A stretch of 64,000 nucleotides of DNA, taken from assembly GCA_051859825.1 (NCBI GenBank), contig JBHYFA010000001.1, forward strand, positions 40,441-104,440. The letters run 5' to 3'. Shown here piece after piece: positions 8,653 through 17,730 of the stretch (positions within the stretch are counted from its first letter, which is position 1; every line of letters starts with the position of its first letter). The DNA comes from CSBr16-58 sp051859825 (lineage in GTDB: Bacteria > Bacteroidota > Bacteroidia > Flavobacteriales > Schleiferiaceae). Position numbers and translations under genes: made by a program. The notes beneath the pieces were generated by a model. The model was not told where the DNA came from. It ran no database searches and saw only the letters and a program-made list of their open reading frames with translations.

Positions 8653-10286
8653 AACCGACTGATATATCCAACGTGCAGGGTGGCCGCCTGGAAGTCGAAG
8701 TTAGCATCGCCCTGTTTACCCACCGCGTAAATAAGTTGCAAAACCCCAAGTTCGGTTTGAAAACTCATACCTGCACCGATGGCGTAGCGGTTTTGTTGAC
8801 CAGCGAGAAAGGCGCTTTTATTTTCCAAAAAGCCTACATCACCAAGTAGCTGAATATAGCTAAAACGGTCGAGGGCAAAGCGTAATTCGGTACTTTGGAT
8901 AAAGAACGCGCTGGCAAAAAGACTTTGCTCATTTACTCCGCGTAAACTCTGAATACCACCGGTTCGAAAGACTTCGTTAGGAAGGTAAGTTTCACTTTGT
9001 AGCCATCCCGCCTGCGTTCTACTGTAGGCACTAAAACGCCCCCAGATGGGTTGAAAATATTCCAAGCGAGTACGTCCAATCCACTGGTTGGCGCGGTTTT
9101 CTCCAGCTCTTGTACCCGTACCAATATTTCCACTAAATCGAACACCTTTGGTTGGAAGAAAGAAGTGGTCGGTATTATCCACTTCGAGTCCGAGGCGCAC
9201 AAACTGTGCAGAAAAACCTTGAGCTCCTTCAATAAAACTTTCGTCTGATAAAATCACCGAGCGACGTCCTTCGTAAAGCAATCGCAGGCGCGCGTCTTTT
9301 GAAACCCAAAATCGCAATCCAGCTTCAAAATCAATATTCACAAATGAGGAATCTTGACGAAGAAACTCGAGTCCGCCCGTAATTCCAATTGGCAAATCAA
9401 AGGGGAAAGGAATACTCAAGTCTAAATCCAGCATTTGCATTTCCACTCCCGGGCGACGCCATTGGATTTCCACGCGTTCACCTTTATTAAGGGTGTTTTG
9501 CAAAAGAACATCCACTTCGCCCGTTACTGTAACCCCACCACCTTGGAGCGAGTTGAGCCCCGCGATACCATTAAATCGATTGTTCTTTTCCTTTTCAACA
9601 TAAAGGAAAACCACATTTTTCTCTTTAGAAAAAAGCACTTGCGGGGGTCGGGCAAAACCGATATACGGAATACGCTCTACCCTTCGTGTGAGGGCTTGAA
9701 TGTTTTTCTCACTGTAAGGCATACCCGTACGCAATCCCAGTTCAAAACGCAACAAAGACTTTCGCACTTTATCATAACCCTTTAACGATATAGAGTCTAT
9801 GCGAATGTACGGCCCTGGATTAAGACTTGCCTTTCCACTGAGCACGCCTTCAGAAACGTTGAAATCCGTAATCGACAAATTAGCAAAAGGATAGCCGTTA
9901 TTCTCATAAAACTTTAGCACATCCACCATCCACTCGGTAGGGTGTTTATCGGGACTTTCGGCTTTCAGACGTTTTATTATTCGCTGAGAAACGGAATCGA
10001 GTTCGAGGTTTTCCCAGCCAAAGTTTGGGCCTTTAAAAAGTTGGATTTGCACGGTATCCAATATGGTATCGGTTTGAAAACGAGCAAGCCAATGCAAATC
10101 TTTCTGAGCGTCCGAAACCCATTTTTCCAGTACGGCTTGCCATGTACTAGGAGGTTTTTTTTCCAAATCAGAAATTTCATTTTCCGAAATATGCTCGTCG
10201 GCGGGAATCCATTTCACGTGATATTCTTGTCCACACAGAGCAAGCGAACAAAAGAAAAAGAGAAAGAAAAATACGAAGCGGTTCAT
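8649..10286 (-). CDS. Omp85/BamA-family outer-membrane protein (POTRA plus barrel)
   Basis: 545 residues. A signal peptide occupies about 1-19 (FFCSLALCGQ). POTRA-like segments follow (about 100-240: ILKFYENNGYPFA, VSEGVLSGKASLNPGPYIRIDSISLKGYDKV), then a 16-strand type surface-antigen barrel ending HVGYISRF, with the aromatic final residue typical of outer-membrane proteins. It is shorter than BamA (about 800), so it resembles TamA/ShlB-like or patatin-associated members. Role in protein or lipid export across the outer membrane is inferred from the family. It is monocistronic and convergent with ddl; no terminator is visible between them. Confidence 0.8.
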   Translation of the reverse strand: MNRFVFFFLFFFCSLALCGQEYHVKWIPADEHISENEISDLEKKPPSTWQAVLEKWVSDAQKDLHWLARFQTDTILDTVQIQLFKGPNFGWENLELDSVSQRIIKRLKAESPDKHPTEWMVDVLKFYENNGYPFANLSITDFNVSEGVLSGKASLNPGPYIRIDSISLKGYDKVRKSLLRFELGLRTGMPYSEKNIQALTRRVERIPYIGFARPPQVLFSKEKNVVFLYVEKEKNNRFNGIAGLNSLQGGGVTVTGEVDVLLQNTLNKGERVEIQWRRPGVEMQMLDLDLSIPFPFDLPIGITGGLEFLRQDSSFVNIDFEAGLRFWVSKDARLRLLYEGRRSVILSDESFIEGAQGFSAQFVRLGLEVDNTDHFFLPTKGVRFSGNIGTGTRAGENRANQWIGRTRLEYFQPIWGRFSAYSRTQAGWLQSETYLPNEVFRTGGIQSLRGVNEQSLFASAFFIQSTELRFALDRFSYIQLLGDVGFLENKSAFLAGQQNRYAIGAGMSFQTELGVLQLIYAVGKQGDANFDFQAATLHVGYISRF

Positions 10287-10570
10287 TGAAAATCACGTGA
10301 AAATATTTCAACGCTATAAAGTACGCAAAAGTGCTGTTTTTATTTCAGAAAACAATACTTCAGCAAAGATTTTTTAGACCAAATGCGAAAGCGCGTTAAA
10401 CAAGTCGATTTTTACTGTATTTTTGTATATTGTTTTTCTCTTTAGTCATTCGATGTTCGATTGAATAGCTTGAAAAATATTTTTGGATAAAAAGAGTTGT
10501 AAACAAAAGCTCGTATATCTACTGTTTAATATTTGAATAGGTTAAAAACCTACGCATAATTTTTTTGCTT

Positions 10571-10690
10571 ATGAAGAAGCTACTTTTCGGTCTATTAGGC
10601 ATTATGATGCTATTAAGCGCTTGTGGTTCTAAAGAAAAATGTCCTGCATTTGTTGATTCTGAATTTGATCGTACGGAGGTAAAAAGTTAA
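10571..10690 (+). CDS. Small lipoprotein, 39 residues
   Basis: A short frame that starts MKKLLFGLLGIMML and has a clear lipobox LSAC (about 15-18), so Cys18 would be the lipidated residue. The mature part is only about 22 residues (GSKEKCPAFVD and onward). It is followed after 20 bases by the outer-membrane protein gene at 10711 and then lipA, in the same direction. The lipobox, the start and the spacing all argue that it is real despite its size. The function is unknown. The 284 bases upstream (10287-10570) are AT-rich and show no other feature. Confidence 0.65.
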   Translation: MKKLLFGLLGIMMLLSACGSKEKCPAFVDSEFDRTEVKS

Positions 10691-10710
10691 AATTTCGTAT
10701 TAGTTCGTGT

Positions 10711-11463
10711 ATGAAGAGTTGGATGCAGATTTACTTTTTGGTTATCGCTGCGGGTTTGTTTTTATCAAGCCCCGGCACTGCCTATGCACAACTCACAACC
10801 GATGCTGACTTCAAGCGGCAGGTTTACGATAAAGATTATTCGATAGGGTTACTTCTTCATACTCGTGGTTTTGGAGTTACAGGCAGATACGGAATTCTCA
10901 CCAGTGGGTTCAGCAAAAATGCCATTGAATTTGATATTGTAAATATGCGGCATCCCAAGGAGACCCGTACTTTTACAGATTTGCTTTCCAACTCAACAGG
11001 TTTTGTTTTTGGAAGACTCAATAGTTTTTTTGTGATTCGCACGGGATATCATCGAGAGCGAATTATGTACGACAAAACAGATCAAGGTACATTATCTGCT
11101 TCATGGTTTTACAGTATTGGAGCATCATGGGGGTTTTTAAAACCGGTATATTTGGAAATAGAGGACTTCGAAACACGAGTGGTGCGAACGGAGCGTTACG
11201 ATCCTCAGAATACGGAAGGTTTTGTGCGTGGGCAAGCTCGATTTGGAACTGGCCTAGGAGAAACACAAATTCGCCCTGGTATTTATGTTAAATCTGGTTT
11301 CAGTATTGACAACCACGAGGCGGATAATCGAATCCGCAGTTTAGAAATGGGAGTAATTGTTGACGCCTATCCGAGTGAGATACCCATCATGCACGACACT
11401 TCAAACAATCAGATTTTTTTTCAGTTATATATGGCAATAAACTTTGGTAAAAAATGGAATTAA
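10711..11463 (+). CDS. Putative outer-membrane beta-barrel protein
   Basis: 250 residues with a signal peptide (about 1-27, ending TAYAQ). The mature part has repeated amphipathic strands (GLLLHTRGFGVTGRYG, IEFDIVNM, FFVIRTGYHRE, SWFYSIGASWGF) and ends FQLYMAINFGKKWN, a pattern for a small outer-membrane barrel. It lies between the 39-residue lipoprotein and lipA, overlapping lipA by 10 bases, so the three are probably co-transcribed. No family name can be given with confidence. The link with lipoate synthesis is positional only. Confidence 0.7.
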   Translation: MKSWMQIYFLVIAAGLFLSSPGTAYAQLTTDADFKRQVYDKDYSIGLLLHTRGFGVTGRYGILTSGFSKNAIEFDIVNMRHPKETRTFTDLLSNSTGFVFGRLNSFFVIRTGYHRERIMYDKTDQGTLSASWFYSIGASWGFLKPVYLEIEDFETRVVRTERYDPQNTEGFVRGQARFGTGLGETQIRPGIYVKSGFSIDNHEADNRIRSLEMGVIVDAYPSEIPIMHDTSNNQIFFQLYMAINFGKKWN

Positions 11464-12341
11464 ATATCCAAGAGAATACACAACCAAAAGAACGCGTAAA
11501 TAAAGGAAAGCCCAAATGGCTTAGGGTTAAATTACCTGTTGGGCAAAACTATAAGGCCGTTCGCAAGTTGGTCGATGAGTACAAATTGCACACGATATGC
11601 GAAAGTGGCAACTGTCCTAATATGGGCGAATGCTGGGGTGCAGGCACAGCCACTTTCATGATATTAGGTAACACTTGCACACGCTCGTGTGGGTTTTGCG
11701 CGGTACACACCGGCAGACCCGATACGGTTGAATGGGATGAACCAGAAAAGGTAGCGCTTTCTGTTAAGCGAATGAAAATAAAGCATGCGGTAATCACTTC
11801 GGTTGATCGTGATGATTTAGCGGATGGCGGGAGTATTATTTGGGCCGAAACTGTTCGAGCCATTCGTAGAATATCTCCGGGCACCACTTTAGAAACGCTG
11901 ATTCCCGACTTCAAGGGTGAAAAACACAATATTGCTAGAGTTGCGGCGGTAAAGCCAGAGATTGTCTCTCACAATATGGAAACGGTTCGCCGCTTGACTC
12001 GCAAAGTAAGAATTCAAGCGCAGTACGATCGTAGTTTGGGTGTGCTAGCATACCTAAAAGACTGCGGTGTTGAACGTACAAAAAGTGGTATTATGCTCGG
12101 TTTGGGTGAGCATCAGGAAGAAGTGCTTGAGTCATTGCATGATTTAAGAAAAAACGATGTAGATATTATTACTCTTGGTCAGTATCTGCAACCAACAACA
12201 AAACACCTTCCGGTGGTGGAATATATTGAACCGGAAATTTTTGATTTTTATAAGGCCGAAGGTCTAAAAATGGGCTTCAAATATGTGGAAAGTGGACCGC
12301 TTGTTCGCTCTTCATATCATGCGGAAAAACATTTGTTTTAG
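11454..12341 (+). CDS. lipA: Lipoyl synthase
   Basis: 295 residues, normal for LipA. This radical SAM enzyme inserts two sulfurs into octanoyl chains on lipoyl domains of dehydrogenase complexes and the glycine cleavage H protein. Both clusters are visible: the auxiliary cluster cysteines C49, C54 and C60 (CESGNCPNMGEC) and the radical SAM cysteines C75, C79 and C82 (CTRSCGFC). The C-terminal RSSYHAE carries the conserved serine ligand. Targets encoded in this same window include the pyruvate dehydrogenase and glycine cleavage systems (pdhB, gcvP). Its start lies within the end of the preceding gene. Confidence 0.97.
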   Translation: MELNIQENTQPKERVNKGKPKWLRVKLPVGQNYKAVRKLVDEYKLHTICESGNCPNMGECWGAGTATFMILGNTCTRSCGFCAVHTGRPDTVEWDEPEKVALSVKRMKIKHAVITSVDRDDLADGGSIIWAETVRAIRRISPGTTLETLIPDFKGEKHNIARVAAVKPEIVSHNMETVRRLTRKVRIQAQYDRSLGVLAYLKDCGVERTKSGIMLGLGEHQEEVLESLHDLRKNDVDIITLGQYLQPTTKHLPVVEYIEPEIFDFYKAEGLKMGFKYVESGPLVRSSYHAEKHLF

Positions 12342-12362
12342 ATATTTCGTCAAATAAAAATT

Positions 12363-12388
12363 TTGTATTAACTTAGCGTTTACGTTTG
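12363..12388 (+). promoter_or_regulatory. Promoter (-33 TTG, -7 TACGTTTG) for the BNR-repeat gene
   Basis: TTG at 12363-12365 and TACGTTTG at 12381-12388 are separated by 15 bases, close to the Bacteroidota -33/-7 arrangement. Transcription would start near 12395, about 45 bases before the ATG at 12439. Confidence 0.6.
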
Positions 12389-12438
12389 AAGAACGGCTAC
12401 ATTACTTACCAACCCATTGGGTTATAATCATTTAAAAC

Positions 12439-15400
12439 ATGAAGAAGAGAACAGTATTCTTGAGTTCGCTCGCCGCATTTGTGGCTTTTGGCGCCATTTT
12501 ATTGAGCACTCAACGAAACGAAATGAAAGAGGAAGGCCCTCTTTACCAGCCCCGCAATGCTTCGATGAATCAGAGCTGGGATGCTAAAGGTTCGGCTGAA
12601 TGGCTACACGCAATCCGTGCAAATCAAGTTACCGGTGAAATTGATCCTCAGGATTTTTTCAACGCACGGGAAGCAGCTAAACTTATGCGTCAACAAGAAA
12701 ATGTTGGAAGCCTAAGTTGGGAGGAATTAGGTCCTGATAATGTTGGTGGTAGAACGCGTGCATTTTTAATTGATCGAAATGATCCCAATTTACTATATGC
12801 TGGAGGTGTAAGCGGTGGTCTTTTTTACTCAAACACCAGAGGATCGTCTTGGCTGAAAGTGAATGACTTCCAAGAAAACCTAGCCGTTGTATCCATAGCC
12901 CAAGCCGTTAACGGGGATATTTATTATGGAACCGGTGAAGGTATGTATTATTTTACAAGCGGAACTGGAACGGGTGGTATTTTAGGTGGGGGTTTATTCA
13001 GAAAACTAGCCAATGGAAACGAGTTCAACGTAATACCTTCTACCATTCCAACACCTTCGAATGCAACCGGAGTAAATTTTGCTTCAATTGGAGTAGTTAT
13101 AACGGATTTAGTAGATTCTAATAAATTATGGATTGGTACCAACCAAGGTTATTTCATTTCTACTGACGCAGGAGCTACATGGAATAATGCTATTGGAATA
13201 TCTGGAAATGCAACGGATGGTGTAATGGATAAAAATGGCGGGCACTGGATATCTGTTGGAACGCGTGGTTTTTATTCTCCAACAGGTGACCCCCAAACAT
13301 TTGTCGAAATAACTTCCCCAACACCAGGAGCGGGTCAATTACCTCGCTCAATAGGAAGAATGGTTTTCGCCGTATCGCCTCAAGACGCTGATTATGTTTA
13401 CTGTGTTCAAACCACTGGCTTTGGCTCTTCCAATTCGCAATTTCATGAAGCTTATCGTACTACAGATGGTGGAACAACTTGGACTCGTATTGGAGTGCGT
13501 ACAAGCTCATTCAATCCACATGGTCGTCAGGGAGGTTTTGACCACGCAGTTACGGTTGACGCTTGGAACAAAGACCGCGTGTTTGTAGGTGGCGTCGATT
13601 TCTATGAGTGGTCTTTATCCGGCGGATGGCAGCAAGTTGCTTCACGCTTCCGCGGCTCGCCATTTTATGTGCACGTTGACCACCATAGATTTGTTTGCGA
13701 CACTACCCAGCCAGGCTTGATTTACGCAGTAAATGATGGTGGAATCTTCCGCAGCACAAACTTTGGCAATACTTGGGTAGATATAAGTAAAAACTATATT
13801 ACCTCACAATTTTACGGAATTGGCTTTTCTTCCACTGGGGGTAAGGTAATGGGTGGAACGCAAGATAACGGGACAATTCTTATTGATGGTACGGGAAACA
13901 CTAAAAAGGCAGGTATTCGTACTCCGGGAATTGACTACAGAGGAGGAATACGTGACGGTGATGGTGGATTCGCCGAAATCAGTAGCTTTAACTCAAATGT
14001 AATGGTCAAAGCTATGCAATACGGAATCCTTGGAAGATCAAATAATGGAGGCGAAACCTTTAATGAGTTCTACAACTTTGTTAGAATGGATCCCGATCAA
14101 ATATCTGCTGGGCTAAGTCCAGTATTCGCACCCTTTGTTACTCCTTTCTTACTTTGGGAAGATCAATTTGATGAAAATTCTCAAGACACTCTTCGTTTTA
14201 TCGCTAGAGACGCATTCAAAAATATAGGTTTTGGATTGGAAAGAAGCAACTTTAGTGGTTTTATAGACAGGCCTCAAGCTTCTGCTGAATTTGTTCCTGG
14301 AACTTTCACAGTTATTGCTACTCCAGATACTCTAACAACTGACCTAAACGGAAATATCGTAGGTCCTGGCAGTGGAAGCTTTGATTATAACACTGGTGAA
14401 TATAATATAACTTTCAACCGTCAAGGTGGAGTTACAGCTCAAATAAGCGCGACTTGCGCGGTACGTTATAATGCCAATGATACCATAACAGTATTGAGTA
14501 GAACCCAAGAGATTCCTATCAGACATGTATTGGCTACGAATCTTAATCCAAACGATACTATTCCCATTTTGGATAAAGTACAATCCATGTTTGCTGTAGG
14601 TCTTAACTCTTATGTCACTTCCAACAATAGACTCCGTGGTGGTTTATGGCTTACTCGTGGTCTTTCCGACTTCTCTACTGCAACTCCAGAATGGTATCAA
14701 GTTGCTCATTTTGGTGGATCAGTTTCTGGCAACAATATCACCACTGTAAACATTTCTGCTTTGGCGTTTTCAAGAGACGGTGATATGTTATTGGTTGGTC
14801 TTACTAATGGTGGACTACACCGTATCACCGGTCTTGCAACAAACCGAGATTTTGCCACCATGGACATTAGTTCCAATGACTATAACCTTCAAGTAGAGCA
14901 AATTGGTAGCTTTGGAAGATTTATTACAGGTATTGATATTGATCAAACTAATCCTGACAGGGTAATTTTAACACTCGGAGGGTATGGAAACTCAAACAAT
15001 ATTCGATATTCCAACAATGCAACCAGTTCAAATCCTAGCTTTAATAGCAGGCAAGGAAACTTACCCGCAATGCCTGTTTATAGCGCAGTCTTTAATATAA
15101 ATGCACCAGATGAAGTTGTAGTTGGAACCGACTTTGGAATATTCTCTACTTCCAATATTAATTCAAGTAGTCCAAACTGGGTGGCTGATAAAGGAGACTT
15201 TGCCAACGTACCAGTATTTATGTTGAGACAACAACGCAATGAAATTGCAAGTAGAGATACCATCAATCAGAGATTCAACGGAGTCTTATATGCTGCATCG
15301 CACGGTAGAGGTATGTGGAAAACTGGCGACCTAGCCACTGCCAATCCTCTTTCGGTAAGAAATGAAGAGTTGATAGAAGACAAGGAAAACCTTTTGGTGT

Positions 15401-15636
15401 TCCCTAATCCCACCGCAGACTTCACTAATATCCGTCTTGAATTACCAAGACCCGGTGACGTTCGCGTAAGTATTAGAGATATGCAAGGTTCTCAAGTTCG
15501 ATCCTTAAATATTAAAGGACTAGCTCAAGGTACTCAAGACGTAGAGGTAAGTCTTGAAGGACTAAAAGCTGGAACCTATATAATCCTAGTTTCTTCGCCT
15601 CAAGGTGAACGAACTGCCAAGGTTGTGAAATTGTAG
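12439..15636 (+). CDS. Secreted BNR/sortilin-like repeat protein with T9SS type A sorting domain
   Basis: 1065 residues. An N-terminal hydrophobic segment (about 4-25) acts as signal peptide. Asp-box motifs of BNR/sortilin beta-propellers occur repeatedly: STDAGATW (near 250), TTDGGTTW (near 347), STNFGNTW (near 440). The last 80 residues form a type A sorting domain beginning LVFPNPTAD and ending AGTYIILVSSPQGERTAKVVKL-like, which directs export by the type IX system and attachment to the surface. The propeller suggests glycan or protein binding or hydrolysis; no catalytic set can be assigned. The gene has its own promoter and a strong terminator. Confidence 0.88.
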   Translation: MKKRTVFLSSLAAFVAFGAILLSTQRNEMKEEGPLYQPRNASMNQSWDAKGSAEWLHAIRANQVTGEIDPQDFFNAREAAKLMRQQENVGSLSWEELGPDNVGGRTRAFLIDRNDPNLLYAGGVSGGLFYSNTRGSSWLKVNDFQENLAVVSIAQAVNGDIYYGTGEGMYYFTSGTGTGGILGGGLFRKLANGNEFNVIPSTIPTPSNATGVNFASIGVVITDLVDSNKLWIGTNQGYFISTDAGATWNNAIGISGNATDGVMDKNGGHWISVGTRGFYSPTGDPQTFVEITSPTPGAGQLPRSIGRMVFAVSPQDADYVYCVQTTGFGSSNSQFHEAYRTTDGGTTWTRIGVRTSSFNPHGRQGGFDHAVTVDAWNKDRVFVGGVDFYEWSLSGGWQQVASRFRGSPFYVHVDHHRFVCDTTQPGLIYAVNDGGIFRSTNFGNTWVDISKNYITSQFYGIGFSSTGGKVMGGTQDNGTILIDGTGNTKKAGIRTPGIDYRGGIRDGDGGFAEISSFNSNVMVKAMQYGILGRSNNGGETFNEFYNFVRMDPDQISAGLSPVFAPFVTPFLLWEDQFDENSQDTLRFIARDAFKNIGFGLERSNFSGFIDRPQASAEFVPGTFTVIATPDTLTTDLNGNIVGPGSGSFDYNTGEYNITFNRQGGVTAQISATCAVRYNANDTITVLSRTQEIPIRHVLATNLNPNDTIPILDKVQSMFAVGLNSYVTSNNRLRGGLWLTRGLSDFSTATPEWYQVAHFGGSVSGNNITTVNISALAFSRDGDMLLVGLTNGGLHRITGLATNRDFATMDISSNDYNLQVEQIGSFGRFITGIDIDQTNPDRVILTLGGYGNSNNIRYSNNATSSNPSFNSRQGNLPAMPVYSAVFNINAPDEVVVGTDFGIFSTSNINSSSPNWVADKGDFANVPVFMLRQQRNEIASRDTINQRFNGVLYAASHGRGMWKTGDLATANPLSVRNEELIEDKENLLVFPNPTADFTNIRLELPRPGDVRVSIRDMQGSQVRSLNIKGLAQGTQDVEVSLEGLKAGTYIILVSSPQGERTAKVVKL

Positions 15637-15657
15637 TTTTCCAGTAAAGTGAACTTT

Positions 15658-15690
15658 AAAGGGGTGACTTACTTAGTCACCCCTTTTTTT
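15658..15690 (+). terminator. Intrinsic terminator after the BNR-repeat gene
   Basis: A 9 bp perfect stem GGGGTGACT / AGTCACCCC (15661-15669 with 15675-15683) with a 5-base loop is followed by seven T. It sits 24 bases after the stop codon of the 1065-residue gene. Confidence 0.93.
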
Positions 15691-15881
15691 GTGTCATACG
15701 GTGACACAAGGACAAAAACTGGTGGAAAAAAAATTCAAAAAAAAAGAAAAAAATTTATTTTTAGACAATTTCAGGACACAAAAGTAGAAGGGATTTGACA
15801 GACCTTTGGCTTGTTGAAAAAAAGATACTTTCTTCAACACAGAAAAAATTCACATTTGTTAAACTGAAATTTTTAGTCATC

Positions 15882-16349
15882 ATGAAAACGTTGAATCAAA
15901 CCCCAGCTAAAGACAGAAAGCACTACGTGAAGATTGTTCTTAACCTTCACAAAAAACTAAACTTGCTAAATAAAATTACCAAAGAGTGTACAGCGATTTA
16001 TCCTACCAATATTAACAAGCCATATTCACGAAGAATGCAGAATATTACCAACGATCTAGTTACTACCTTAGTAAACGGATATGAAAAACCACAATTACGA
16101 TCCACCCTTAGCGTTTTACACAAAAAACTACAAAGCTTAAAATTGTGCTGGGAAGATGGACAAGCACGTGGACTCGTTCCTTGCTTAGAAAAGGAAATCG
16201 TTATTGATATCATCAAACAGCTTAGACGAGAGATAAAAGAAGATCTAGCTTTTATTGTGACTCAAAAGGCTTTTTCAAACGTTGAAAAAACAGAATTCTT
16301 GACTTCTTCGAGGCAACAAGCGAGGTCGAATTCGATATTTGTTTCATAA
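15882..16349 (+). CDS. Hypothetical basic helical protein
   Basis: 155 residues from the ATG at 15882 (the frame is open from a TTG at 15795, but this ATG is the first one). The product is rich in Lys, Leu and Asn and predicted helical (KIVLNLHKKLNLLNKI, LSVLHKKLQSLKLCW, IDIIKQLRREIKEDL), with no signal peptide or known motif. Its 3' 98 bases overlap the 3' end of the convergent regulator gene at 16252-17199. Such a long overlap makes one end uncertain, though both frames read well. No function is proposed. Confidence 0.55.
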   Translation: MKTLNQTPAKDRKHYVKIVLNLHKKLNLLNKITKECTAIYPTNINKPYSRRMQNITNDLVTTLVNGYEKPQLRSTLSVLHKKLQSLKLCWEDGQARGLVPCLEKEIVIDIIKQLRREIKEDLAFIVTQKAFSNVEKTEFLTSSRQQARSNSIFVS

Positions 16350-17199
16350 ACCAATTTTGCAAATCTTGGCAAAAATTGTTCTCATCAATTCTGAGATAAT
16401 TTATTCCTGCATAAGACACGTAAGCTACATTCTTAACCGGAGTGGTAACAAGTCCGTTACTTGCCATCATAAGAAAATCAACTTCGTAAATGCGCCAGGC
16501 TTTAGTATCGTGTTCAAATTGCTTCATCTCAGAGCAAACTCGATCCATGAGTCGAATAACAGATTGATTGATATCCGTGGCATCCGAATCAGTAAGTTGT
16601 CCTAATGTTTGATAGTATTCGATTTGCCTAGATAAGTTGGTCAAAGTGTTTAAACTCCATATTTCGCAACGATTGAGCCGATTATAACTTTTATAAAACT
16701 CACCGCATGCGCGAAAAATCTCGTCGGGAATAAAATTGAAGTAATGAGAAAAAGTTTTTCCAGGAAGAAGTTCACTCAACCACACAGCAATTTTAAATCG
16801 AATAAGCGTAGGATCAGAAAAAAATAAAAACACCGGCAAATCCCGAGCGGCATAAAAAAACTCGTGAGGAACTGAGGCTAAACGATTCAGCTCTTCGACA
16901 GTTAGATTTAAATAATTCAGCAAATCATCAATGTCGCGAATAAAATTTGGCCTTCGAACCATAAAATCCGTTTCTGGATTCATTACTAACTGATCCAAAG
17001 AAACACCAAAAGCGGAAGCTAATAACATATAGTCCCTAGAAGTCAGCGTGGTCTCGCAACGTATTTTTTTATATGCCGCTGACTTCGAAATATCTAAAAT
17101 ATCCGAAACCTCACTACCTAAATTATTGCTCTCAAAACGTTTCGCCTTTATATGATCAAAGAAAACCCTTTGAATTTCTAGCAATTTATTCTCTTCCAT
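16252..17199 (-). CDS. Helix-turn-helix transcriptional regulator
   Basis: 315 residues from the ATG at 17199. The frame extends to a TTG at 17223, but that codon lies in a TATTTGC promoter-like element, so it should not be translated. Residues about 20-70 form an HTH domain (SEVSDILDISKSAAYKKIRCETTLTSRDYMLLA, in Cro/XRE style, with DISKSAAYKKI as recognition region). The remaining 240 residues are a helical domain seen in Bacteroidota regulators of this type, with no recognised ligand site. It is convergent with the hypothetical gene at 15882, with 98 bases of overlap. Targets are unknown. Confidence 0.75.
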   Translation of the reverse strand: MEENKLLEIQRVFFDHIKAKRFESNNLGSEVSDILDISKSAAYKKIRCETTLTSRDYMLLASAFGVSLDQLVMNPETDFMVRRPNFIRDIDDLLNYLNLTVEELNRLASVPHEFFYAARDLPVFLFFSDPTLIRFKIAVWLSELLPGKTFSHYFNFIPDEIFRACGEFYKSYNRLNRCEIWSLNTLTNLSRQIEYYQTLGQLTDSDATDINQSVIRLMDRVCSEMKQFEHDTKAWRIYEVDFLMMASNGLVTTPVKNVAYVSYAGINYLRIDENNFCQDLQNWFMKQISNSTSLVASKKSRILFFQRLKKPFESQ

Positions 17200-17422
17200 T
17201 GTGTCCAATTTGAAAGTTTGCAAATAGAATTACAACAATAAACCTGAATTTTGAATTTTCAATTAATTAATCATCAAACTTTTTTGTCGAATAAATTTAC
17301 AATCAACTGAAAATTGTTCTACAAAACAAACATACATGAAACTTAATACAAACGCAACTTTATTTTAATATTTGTGATAGTTCAGATTAACCAAAAAAAT
17401 TTACCAACCAGTCAGATTCTAG
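17200..17422 (-). promoter_or_regulatory. Upstream region of the HTH regulator
   Basis: An AT-rich stretch containing a TATTTGC element on the minus strand (GCAAATA at 17220-17226), a near match to the Bacteroidota -7 box, about 20 bases upstream of the chosen ATG. Nothing else is evident before the repeat pair begins at 17423. Confidence 0.4.
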
Positions 17423-17578
17423 CTAGTGACTGTCTATAAAGTAAAGAGTCTGCCTCAGAAAGTTCATAAGCAGGGCTTGCGAAGGTTGAAAAACAGTGAG
17501 TCCCGACAAGTCTTTGTCGGGATGACCTTTTTTCAACCGAGCATAACGCAGCTCTCGGACTTTAAAGACAGACACTAG
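17423..17578. repeat. Palindromic repeat element, copy A
   Basis: 156 bases bounded by CTAGTG and CACTAG. The outer arms are TAGTGACTGTCTATAAAGT and the complement of ACTTTAAAGACAGACACTA. Inside, a GGTTGAAAAA / TTTTTTCAACC stem encloses a second perfect hairpin CCCGACAA / TTGTCGGG that differs from the inner hairpin of the other copies. It stands head to tail with copy B. There is no open frame, so it is a non-coding, MITE- or REP-like element. Confidence 0.85.
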
Positions 17579-17730
17579 TTAGAGTCTGTCCATAAAGTGC
17601 AAGTGGCTAGGCTAGAAAGTTCGAGAGCGAGGCTTGCGAAGGTTGAAAAACAGTGAGTTTACATTAGTAAATGACCTTTTTTTCAACCGAGCATAACGAA
17701 GCTATCGGACTTTATAGACAGACACTAGTT
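17579..17730. repeat. Palindromic repeat element, copy B
   Basis: 152 bases, from TTAGAGTCTGTCCATAAAGT to TTATAGACAGACACTAG. It has the same GGTTGAAAAA stem as copy A, but the inner hairpin is TTTAC / GTAAA. Its terminal CACTAG provides, on the minus strand, the TAG stop codon of the RluA-type gene (17725-17727), so the element reaches into that coding sequence. Confidence 0.85.

Noticed and set aside
17423..17730. Insertion sequence with a transposase
   Set aside because: The inverted repeats are real, but no open frame lies between them; the units are only about 150 bases.
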